Below, in pieces: positions 10,768 through 16,012 of a stretch of 16,012 nucleotides of DNA (position 1 is the stretch's first letter; each line of letters opens with the position of its first letter). The notes under the pieces were generated by a model. That model made no database searches. It saw only the letters and a program-made list of their open reading frames with translations, and was not told the DNA's origin. A program made the position numbers and the translations under genes. Source of the DNA: Chloroflexota bacterium (GTDB lineage: Bacteria; Chloroflexota; UBA4733); assembly GCA_023381895.1 (NCBI GenBank), contig JAMCTA010000078.1:1-16012 (forward strand), written 5' to 3'.

Positions 10768-11742
10768 TCAGGTGCTCGTTGCAGCTATCTCCACCGGCTC
10801 TCCCCAGCAGGAGAGCACAGCATCCCAAGCAACTTCACCGGCAAAGGCCGCGAGAAGACTCACCGGCAGTAGTGAATCCTGAATAACCCCGGTGGCAACT
10901 GCAAAGAGTACGTCACCATCTTCCCGCGCGTGGAACGGCTGAATGGCCCGTGCCAGCGACGCATGAACCTGTCTGGCGAAGAGTTCGAGCTCAAATATTT
11001 CCAGCTTCTGATCGGTCACCACGACGGTCAGCGTGGTATTGCCCTCGGGTGGCACCGGCTCCTCACCAGCACGCTGCTGAAGCTGTCCGAGCAGGCTGAG
11101 CCGGTTGCCGCTCACAGGATCACGAAATCCCCGGACTACCCGGCCTTGACGGTCAACGATCGCTCCCACAGCATTCACTACCGTGAACACTGCAATCCGC
11201 ACGCCGTGTATCTGGGCTGCTGCGGCACCCTGCCCTGATCGTTCGAAGCGGGAAGACTTCCAGAAGAGCTTGCCCACCGTGGCTCCGCTGCCTGCGCCGT
11301 GCGGTCCGAGCGGGAACGCGCCCGGCACTGCGCTTCGGGTCGCTAATCGCCCGAGAGCGTGGTCCGGGTAGATGGCATTATCGCGCACGCGAAAGTCGTA
11401 GATGATCGCTCCGGCGATACGTGCCACCGCTTCCCACCCGGCATCGTAGTGACGCTCCGCCAGCAGTTCTGCCGCCGCTCCCGTGACGGCCGCCAGCCCG
11501 TAGGTTGAGCCACCTGCCAGGCAGATCGCATCGACCGGGCCTGATCGCCCTACCACCAGCGCGGAGCCTCCACGAACGTCAATCGCGCAGAGCGGCCGTC
11601 CATCGAAGCGGAAAACGGTGCAGCCTGTTGGTCCCTCGCGATACTCTGCGACGCCAATGCGCAAACCGGGAAAATGAAATGAGAGTGTCGGTCCTTCAGT
11701 CGGTGTCACGGCGCGGAGCGAGCCGTGATCATTGGAACGCAT
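10768..11742 (-). CDS. P1 family (DmpA/S58-type) self-processing peptidase
   Basis: A 324-residue member of the P1 family, relatives of L-aminopeptidase DmpA, beta-aminopeptidases and nylon-oligomer hydrolase NylC. These Ntn-fold enzymes cut themselves into two chains and use the new N-terminal Ser or Thr as nucleophile. Family signatures are GGSALVVG-like strands at 58-65, LAGGSTYGL at 75-83, GPHGAGSGATVGK at 146-158 and EGNTTLTVVVTD at 233-244. The predicted cut is N235/T236, with Thr as nucleophile, as in NylC-like members. The ATG start is at 11740-11742, with AGGAGG six bases upstream. No signal peptide is visible. The natural substrate is unknown; small peptides or amides with N-terminal or beta-amino residues are typical. 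Its upstream gap carries an inverted-repeat element. Confidence 0.9.
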   Translation of the reverse strand: MRSNDHGSLRAVTPTEGPTLSFHFPGLRIGVAEYREGPTGCTVFRFDGRPLCAIDVRGGSALVVGRSGPVDAICLAGGSTYGLAAVTGAAAELLAERHYDAGWEAVARIAGAIIYDFRVRDNAIYPDHALGRLATRSAVPGAFPLGPHGAGSGATVGKLFWKSSRFERSGQGAAAAQIHGVRIAVFTVVNAVGAIVDRQGRVVRGFRDPVSGNRLSLLGQLQQRAGEEPVPPEGNTTLTVVVTDQKLEIFELELFARQVHASLARAIQPFHAREDGDVLFAVATGVIQDSLLPVSLLAAFAGEVAWDAVLSCWGEPVEIAATST

Positions 11743-11766
11743 GCGTACCCTCCTGGCCAGTGTGGT

Positions 11767-11898
11767 GTTGCGAAAGGCGAAGCCCTACTCACGGTGGGCG
11801 GCATGCCCGGCGGCCCTAACGATGGCGAAGCCCTCACCCCGGCTCGCCAAGGCTCGCCATCAAGCTTGGGGCAAGGGGGAGAGGGTCTCCTTCGCAAC
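11767..11898. repeat. 132-bp inverted-repeat element (REP/MITE-like)
   Basis: The ends are inverted repeats: GTTGCGAAAGG (11767-11777) and CCTTCGCAAC (11889-11898). Inside are a GC-rich hairpin pairing CCCTC-A-CCCC (11831-11840) with GGGGGAGAGGG (11875-11885), two copies of GGCTCGCC (11841-11848 and 11851-11858), and two copies of GGCGAAGCCCT (11776-11786 and 11824-11834). It fills most of the 172-bp gap upstream of the peptidase gene. The CCCTCACCCC/GGGGAGAGGG theme resembles dispersed intergenic repeats I associate with Chloroflexota and similar genomes. I see no clear target-site duplication. No second copy is in this window. Confidence 0.45.
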
Positions 11899-11914
11899 GC
11901 CATGCTGGTTTGAT

Positions 11915-12760
11915 TTAGTCGAGAGACAGGCTGAGCTGGCTCGCGACACTCCGAATATAGGCGCACGCCCGGGCGATGGTCGCTTCGTCCGAGAGATGTT
12001 CGACCAGCAGCGGCGTGTCACTCGGGAGTCGCTGCATTAGCCGCAGCAAGGTCGGGTAATCGAGGTTGCCTTCACCGGGAACGGCCTCGCTCATGTGGTA
12101 AGAAAACGGCTGCGGCTTGAGCAGCGAGTCCTTGGCGTGGACGAGATGGATCTTGTCCCCAAGACGGTCGAAGCACTCCGTCAAGAAGCGGCCAGTATCG
12201 GCGTAGCGCTCGATCGTCATCATATTCACCGGGTCCAGCTCGACCGCGAGCTTGAGGTGATCGACGCGAGTGACCACCTGTTCCAGCCGCGCCGGCGAAT
12301 CTAGCGACGTAATCACCCATGGCTCTAGGCAGAGGGTCGACGCGGCTGGTGACACGGTCGCGACGATCTCCTGGCAGCTCTCGACCAGCACGTCGATGGC
12401 GTAATCGGTCCAGGTATCGGGGTGCACTGCGGCATTGTCCGACCGATCGCTGGGATGCCGGTGACCGCCACCACAAATCACTGCTGGCACCGTCATCGCT
12501 CCAGCCAGCTCCATGGCGTGACAGACGTCGCGAATCGCTGCCGCCCGGACCGTCTCGTCAACCGCGATCAGGTTTCGGTAACAGCCAACCTGGACGAGCC
12601 GGACCCCAGCCGTGTGGTAGGGCGCAGCCCTGGCACGGGCTTCCTCAGCATCCCAGTGGAGATCCAGACCGGCCGCAGTACCCCACAACCCCAGCTGATG
12701 GACCATGGCAATTTTCTGGGCATCATCCTTACCCGGTACGATCGCGCACAGCTTCACCAT
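11915..12760 (-). CDS. sugar phosphate isomerase/epimerase family protein (xylose-isomerase-like TIM barrel), copy 2
   Basis: A 281-residue TIM-barrel protein with all four expected metal ligands in place. These are E146 (LCLEPWV), D176 (LAVELDPVNMM), H208 (IHLVHAKDSLL) and E254 (LLVEHL), plus the family loop VPGEGNLDYPTLL (228-239). It is only distantly similar to copies 1 and 3. The LDPVNMM and VHAKDSLL wording marks a different subfamily from copy 1, so a different step or substrate is likely. ATG is at 12758-12760 with GGAG seven bases upstream. It lies downstream of the IclR-dehydrogenase pair on the same strand, 170 bp away, and has its own promoter-like sequence, so it may be both read through and independently transcribed. 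The reaction is unknown. Confidence 0.9.
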   Translation of the reverse strand: MVKLCAIVPGKDDAQKIAMVHQLGLWGTAAGLDLHWDAEEARARAAPYHTAGVRLVQVGCYRNLIAVDETVRAAAIRDVCHAMELAGAMTVPAVICGGGHRHPSDRSDNAAVHPDTWTDYAIDVLVESCQEIVATVSPAASTLCLEPWVITSLDSPARLEQVVTRVDHLKLAVELDPVNMMTIERYADTGRFLTECFDRLGDKIHLVHAKDSLLKPQPFSYHMSEAVPGEGNLDYPTLLRLMQRLPSDTPLLVEHLSDEATIARACAYIRSVASQLSLSLD

Positions 12761-12789
12761 CGCATCGCTCCATCCAACTTTTTACCCAT

Positions 12790-12818
12790 ACTCTACACGC
12801 ACTTCGCGCTGGTGGGAA
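12790..12818 (-). promoter_or_regulatory. putative promoter of isomerase copy 2
   Basis: Leftward, TTCCCA (12813-12818, 4/6) is followed after 17 nt by TAGAGT (12790-12795, 4/6), about 30 bp before the ATG. The -10 hexamer is the same as in the proposed 23S promoter. A 6-bp hairpin (AGCTCG/CGAGCT, 12857-12876) between this site and the upstream dehydrogenase stop might separate the two units but lacks a T-run. Confidence 0.45.
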
Positions 12819-12930
12819 CGCCTGCCCCTTCGTGGTAGCGAACCTAGTCCCTCTTGAGCTCGCAGATCGTCGAGCTGTCGCAGGCCTCAGCGGATGGAAA
12901 CAGCGCGGGACACGCCGCGCCGAGTATGTG

Positions 12931-13953
12931 CTATGAGACCACGAGCGGGATGCCGGCACGCGCCAGCAGGGCGGCGAACGGCGAGTCACCGGCAGGCAGC
13001 GGCAGCTCCACGAGCCTGCCGGTGAGCGCCGACTGGTAGGTGGCCATGAGGATCTCCTGCGTTGCCCGGGCCGACTCCAGCGCCATGCGGTGGGGAGCGC
13101 CGGTCTCGATCGTCTGCAGGAGGTGTTCGACGGCACGCTGCATGCCATCGATGCGCTCATCAAGCACCGGTACGACCCACTCCCGCTCACCAACCACGCG
13201 CGCTCGCAGTGGCACGTCCGGCTGGTTCACCTCGATGATGCCTTCCGTGCCGATGATCCGGTTGTAGAAGCCAGCTGCGTGATCACCGGTCTCGATGTAG
13301 CCACGCACGCCGTTACGAAAGCCGAAGAGCGTGAGGCACTCGGTCTCCAGGCGATGACCGAAGTTGATGCGGTCCCAGCGCCGGTCGACCTGGGCGAAGA
13401 CCCAGTCCACCGGCTGGTCGTCGTTGTAGAAGCGCAGCATGTCTACCCAGTGCGTCCCCCACTGGAAGATGTCCCACTTCTCGCAGGCTGCTTCCAGGCG
13501 CTGGAGCGTGCCAATGGCACCGCTCTGGGCAATTTCCTTCGCTTTGACCCAGCGGTCGACGTAGCGGCGCTGGTGACCGACGATCATCGGAATGCCCGCT
13601 TCCTTGGTGAGCGCCACGATCTCGTCCGCTTCGCCCAAGCTCATGCAGAGGGGCTTCTCGCAGTAGATCGCCTTGAGCGGCACGCGCACCGCCTCGCGGA
13701 CGATGGCGAGGTGTGTCTGGGGCCAGGTGCAGATGCTGAGGATGTCCAACGGCTCTTGCGTGAGGAGCTCCTGGTAATCCTGGTAGGTCCGGGGGAGCGC
13801 CCACTCCGTAGCAAAGGCAGCGAGGGCGGCTGCATCGATGTCCGCCGCGGCGACGAGCTCGGTCGCGGCGACCGCCCGGTAGGCCCGGGCGTGAGCGCGG
13901 GCAATGTGGCCACAGCCGATGATCCCCACCCGGTAGTGCCGCTCTTCAGTCAT
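12931..13953 (-). CDS. Gfo/Idh/MocA family oxidoreductase, copy 3
   Basis: A 340-residue dehydrogenase of normal family length. The Rossmann loop is VGIIGCGHIARAH at 9-21, with acidic ADID at 37-40 for cofactor ribose binding. EKP is at 99-101, and GHQRRY (126-131) follows the fourth strand. The catalytic segment is WGTHWVDMLRFY (165-176), where H168 and D171 take the usual places although the D-x-G half of the motif is changed to QWGT. The start ATG overlaps the IclR stop as ATGA, and GGAGGG lies six bases upstream, inside the end of the regulator gene. This arrangement implies one mRNA and probably translational coupling. The enzyme is therefore the most direct candidate for co-regulation with the IclR protein. 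Confidence 0.93.
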   Translation of the reverse strand: MTEERHYRVGIIGCGHIARAHARAYRAVAATELVAAADIDAAALAAFATEWALPRTYQDYQELLTQEPLDILSICTWPQTHLAIVREAVRVPLKAIYCEKPLCMSLGEADEIVALTKEAGIPMIVGHQRRYVDRWVKAKEIAQSGAIGTLQRLEAACEKWDIFQWGTHWVDMLRFYNDDQPVDWVFAQVDRRWDRINFGHRLETECLTLFGFRNGVRGYIETGDHAAGFYNRIIGTEGIIEVNQPDVPLRARVVGEREWVVPVLDERIDGMQRAVEHLLQTIETGAPHRMALESARATQEILMATYQSALTGRLVELPLPAGDSPFAALLARAGIPLVVS

Positions 13954-14828
13954 CCATTCCCTCCAGTCTCCTGGCCGCCAGCACCCACGCTGGCGACTGC
14001 TTCACGATAGCCCAGCGCTCCAGAGATCTCCTTCGCCACCGCCACAACCGAGCGGACCTGCTGGTCCAGCTGGGCGCCCTGCAACCGGATCGTCGGGGCG
14101 GCGATGCTCACCGCTGCCACGACGGCGCCGGCGTGGTCACGGATTGGCGCCGCGACACAGCCGAGGCCGAGCTCCTCCTCCTCCAGGTTGGCGGCCCAGC
14201 CCCGCTGGCGCACCCGAGCGAGCTCCTCGAGGAAGGCCTGCCGGTCGATGATCGAATGCGGCGTGCAGCGCAACAACCCCCGCCGCGCCAGGACCTGCTC
14301 GACGATCGTCGCTGGTTGGTGAGCGAGCAGCACCTTGCCCATCGAGGAGACGTGCACCGGTCCGTGCTTGCCGACCAGGCGCATCACGGCGAGCGGGCGA
14401 TCGCTCGCTACAGATTCGATGCAGGCGACCTCGCCATCGACGAGGATGCCGAGGTGGACCGTTTCCTGCGCCGTCGCGGCGAGGCGTTGCATGACGGGAA
14501 GGGCCCGGCCGCGTACGTCGATGGTTGGCGCCATGGAAGCCGCGAGATCGAGGACTTTGAGTCCCAAGCTGTAACGCTCCGTCACGGGGTCCTGGACGAC
14601 ATAGCCGAGGCCCGCGAGCGTCGCCAGGAGCCGGTGCACGGTGCTCTTGTGCATCCTCAGAGTCTGGGCCAGCTCCGTGACGCTGCGCGCAGGCTCTCCC
14701 CGAAAGGCGTCGAGGATCGCGACGGCGCGGACCAACGCCTGCACGGTCTGATCCCGGCTCCCGTTGCCGCGACGCGACCGGGCCGGCGGCCTTTCAGCAG
14801 TTCTGCCATGCAACATCACGTCTTGCAT
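13950..14828 (-). CDS. IclR family transcriptional regulator
   Basis: A 292-residue IclR-type regulator. Residues 28-90 form the winged helix-turn-helix (VQALVRAVAILDAF, then SVTELAQTLRMHKSTVHRLL with the recognition helix at about 58-69). Residues about 100-275 form the effector-binding domain, with SSMGKVLLAH (161-170) and EEEELGLGCVAAPIRD (216-231). Residues 1-25 are a basic, disordered-looking extension. The start ATG at 14826-14828 has GGAGG four bases upstream. It is divergent from isomerase copy 3 across 75 bp that contain a perfect palindrome, and it overlaps dehydrogenase copy 3 by 4 bp. IclR proteins usually bind such palindromes and respond to a small carbon metabolite; here it likely controls itself, dehydrogenase 3 and isomerase 3. 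The ligand is unknown. Confidence 0.95.
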   Translation of the reverse strand: MQDVMLHGRTAERPPARSRRGNGSRDQTVQALVRAVAILDAFRGEPARSVTELAQTLRMHKSTVHRLLATLAGLGYVVQDPVTERYSLGLKVLDLAASMAPTIDVRGRALPVMQRLAATAQETVHLGILVDGEVACIESVASDRPLAVMRLVGKHGPVHVSSMGKVLLAHQPATIVEQVLARRGLLRCTPHSIIDRQAFLEELARVRQRGWAANLEEEELGLGCVAAPIRDHAGAVVAAVSIAAPTIRLQGAQLDQQVRSVVAVAKEISGALGYREAVASVGAGGQETGGNG

Positions 14829-14851
14829 CGTGCCTCCACTCGGAGTATACT
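14823..14851 (+). promoter_or_regulatory. putative promoter of isomerase copy 3
   Basis: TTGCAT (14823-14828) is followed after 17 nt by TATACT (14846-14851, 5/6). The -10 lies inside the palindrome, so a bound regulator would block it. It overlaps the start of the regulator gene on the other strand. Confidence 0.5.
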
Positions 14852-14853
14852 CC
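14842..14853. promoter_or_regulatory. candidate IclR operator, perfect 12-bp palindrome
   Basis: GGAGTATACTCC is a perfect palindrome between the divergent regulator and isomerase genes. It covers TATACT, a good -10 in both directions. It resembles the AT-centred G/C-flanked palindromes bound by IclR-family proteins. A second inverted repeat, GGCA-GAG-TGCC (14857-14867), sits next to it. The two may form a compound site. Confidence 0.6.
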
Positions 14854-14876
14854 TATGGCAGAGTGCCGGCTGTCAA
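14847..14876 (-). promoter_or_regulatory. putative promoter of the IclR gene
   Basis: A perfect TTGACA reads leftward at 14871-14876. With an 18-nt spacer the -10 would be GAGTAT (3/6, 14847-14852). The better TATACT (14844-14849) is 21 nt away, which is long. In either case the -10 falls in the palindrome, consistent with autoregulation. Confidence 0.4.
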
Positions 14877-14903
14877 GTGGTAGCCACGATGAGGAGATCG
14901 GCC

Positions 14904-15782
14904 ATGGTCCAGATCGGCTTCCACACCGATGCGTTCAACTCCAGCTACTGGCGCTTCGAGCAGTGCTTGGAGTGGGCCCACCATCATGACGTGCACGTCA
15001 TCGAGTGCGGCGCCATCGACGGCGTGAGCTGGATCCACGGCTTAGGCTATCAGCCGCATGTCGCCCTCTGGGAAGACCCCCTCCTGCTCCGCCGGACTAT
15101 GGGCCGCTACGGAGTGCAGTTCTCCCAAGTGGACGCCGCCTTCCCTCTCTCGCGTCCCGAAGGCGCCACCCTGGGAGTGGAATACGTGCTCCACACGCTC
15201 CGCTGGGCGAAGCTCGCTGGCTGCCCAATGGTGGATACGACCGATGACCGCGCCAAACCGGCAGGGGCGACCGACCGCGAGGTGCTCGACCATATGCGCT
15301 GGATCTACCGCCAGATTGTGCCGGTGGCGGAAGCCTACGGCATCACGATCAACATCGAACCACACGGCTACTACACGACGAAGCCCGCCTACATGGCTGA
15401 AATGCTCGCCTTTGTGGACTCGCCTGCGCTGCGGCTCAACATGGACACCGGCAACACCTTCATCGCCGGGCAGGATCCCGTCGCCTTCCTCGAGCAGTTC
15501 TGTGACCGGGTGTCTCACGTCCATCTCAAGGATGTGAGCTCCAGCCTGGCGGCAGCGGCGCGCGGTGAGCTGACCGGTATCGCCGTGAGCCACTGCGCCC
15601 TGGGAGCGGGGGTGAACGCCGCCAACGTCCACCACTGCATCAAGCGCTTGGTTCAGGAGGGGTATGACGGCGTCTACAGCATCGAGTGTGAGGCCGCGGG
15701 GGGACCGCTCCTCGAGCAGAGCCTCGCCTGGGTGCGAGCACTGGTCGAGGGAACAGGCGCGGGAGTGGCGCCGGCCCGCTGA
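14904..15782 (+). CDS. sugar phosphate isomerase/epimerase family protein (xylose-isomerase-like TIM barrel), copy 3
   Basis: A 292-residue TIM-barrel enzyme. Metal ligands are visible as E152 (INIEPHG), D181 (LNMDTGN), H207 (HVHLKDVSS) and E261 or E263 (SIECEA). The first strand is MVQIGFHTDAF. An unusual feature is a long 211-240 loop after HLKD (SSSLAAAARGELTGIAVSHCALGAG), longer than in copies 1 and 2 and carrying His and Cys. It may shape the substrate pocket. I chose ATG 14904 because AGGAG lies seven bases before it; ATG 14889 is possible but has no site, and the frame's open extension back to 14133 is only antisense to the regulator gene. It is divergent from the IclR gene and is followed at 48 bp by a short ORF and another gene on the same strand, probably one operon. 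Confidence 0.92.
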   Translation: MVQIGFHTDAFNSSYWRFEQCLEWAHHHDVHVIECGAIDGVSWIHGLGYQPHVALWEDPLLLRRTMGRYGVQFSQVDAAFPLSRPEGATLGVEYVLHTLRWAKLAGCPMVDTTDDRAKPAGATDREVLDHMRWIYRQIVPVAEAYGITINIEPHGYYTTKPAYMAEMLAFVDSPALRLNMDTGNTFIAGQDPVAFLEQFCDRVSHVHLKDVSSSLAAAARGELTGIAVSHCALGAGVNAANVHHCIKRLVQEGYDGVYSIECEAAGGPLLEQSLAWVRALVEGTGAGVAPAR

Positions 15783-15830
15783 GGGTGTGCCATGGAGCAA
15801 CCGTAGAACGAGGCCGGGAGGAACTGAGGC

Positions 15831-15902
15831 ATGTCTCGCGAACAAGCACTGCACTGTTCAGCCGCGGTAGGACCGCTCGTGCGAGGGGAGATGCAGCCGT
15901 GA
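15831..15902 (+). CDS. 23-codon ORF overlapping the next start, possible leader peptide
   Basis: It reads MSREQALHCSAAVGPLVRGEMQP. The ATG has GGGAGG nine bases upstream, a better site than many genes here. Its TGA (15900-15902) overlaps the GTG start of the following gene as GTGA, the geometry of translational coupling. No protein family is recognisable and no run of a single amino acid suggests classic attenuation. It could be a coupling peptide, or a chance frame with a good ribosome site. Confidence 0.35.
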   Translation: MSREQALHCSAAVGPLVRGEMQP

Positions 15903-16012
15903 CGCAACGCGTGTGGGATGCTGCGGCCGGCGAGCTGCGCTTCCAGACCGAGCATCTGCAAGGCGTGCTGCGTGCCAATGGGCGGCAGCAGGCCATCAGC
16001 GAGCTAGTCTAC
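15899..16012 (+). CDS. N-terminal fragment of an unrecognised protein, cut by the window edge
   Basis: An open frame runs from GTG 15899 to the right edge (38 codons so far), with GGGGAG eight bases upstream. The visible part starts MTQRVWDAAAGELRFQTEHL and ends ANGRQQAISELVY. It has no signal peptide or membrane segment and reads like an ordinary soluble bacterial protein. I do not recognise the family. It follows isomerase copy 3 on the same strand, so it probably belongs to the same IclR-controlled unit. Confidence 0.6.
   Translation, partial: MTQRVWDAAAGELRFQTEHLQGVLRANGRQQAISELVY

Noticed and set aside
13090..14010. 306-codon plus-strand frame opposite dehydrogenase 3
   Set aside because: It is fully antisense to a well-supported dehydrogenase and mirrors its codon structure, as often happens in GC-rich DNA. 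No ribosome site or family motif was seen.
14133..14903. Upstream extension of the isomerase 3 frame that would give a 549-residue protein
   Set aside because: The extension is antisense to the IclR gene, crosses its promoter region, and lacks motifs. The family's first strand begins at ATG 14904 with a good ribosome site.
15042..15854. 270-codon minus-strand frame opposite isomerase 3
   Set aside because: It is a His/Val/Gly-rich shadow frame, antisense to a gene with all metal ligands in place.

Overview
The window looks like chromosomal DNA of a GC-rich bacterium, most likely a Chloroflexota member near the Thermomicrobia. I infer this from the style of the encoded proteins and from a 23S rRNA gene that is not joined to a 16S gene. 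No database search was possible, so the taxonomy is tentative.

Left part (1-5182, leftward). A complete 23S rRNA gene lies on the minus strand at about 104-3120. Its flanks can pair into a 20-bp processing stem. No 16S rRNA or tRNA gene precedes it. Instead, about 208 bp upstream ends a protein gene for a coiled-coil/GAF/histidine-kinase-like protein whose catalytic boxes are eroded. A promoter-like sequence lies in the gap, so the 23S appears to be transcribed separately. No 5S gene is visible before the left edge.

Middle (5389-11742). A TIM-barrel sugar isomerase/epimerase (minus) is divergent from a Gfo/Idh/MocA dehydrogenase (plus). Then come a two-helix membrane mini-protein (minus), about 490 bp without a credible gene, a GNAT acetyltransferase, a second Gfo/Idh/MocA dehydrogenase (both plus), and a convergent P1/DmpA-type Ntn peptidase (minus). 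A 132-bp inverted-repeat element sits in front of the peptidase gene.

Right part (11915-16012). A second TIM-barrel enzyme, a third Gfo/Idh/MocA dehydrogenase and an IclR regulator run leftward. The regulator and dehydrogenase overlap by 4 bp. A third TIM-barrel enzyme is divergent from the regulator. A perfect 12-bp palindrome lies in the shared promoter region and is a strong operator candidate. The window ends in a 23-codon ORF whose stop overlaps the GTG start of a truncated, unrecognised gene.

Together, three NAD(P)-type dehydrogenases and three metal-type TIM-barrel isomerase/lyase proteins suggest oxidative catabolism of sugars, cyclitols or glycosides, with IclR control of at least the rightmost part. 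No transporter, kinase, aldolase or glycoside hydrolase is visible here, so the substrate cannot be named.
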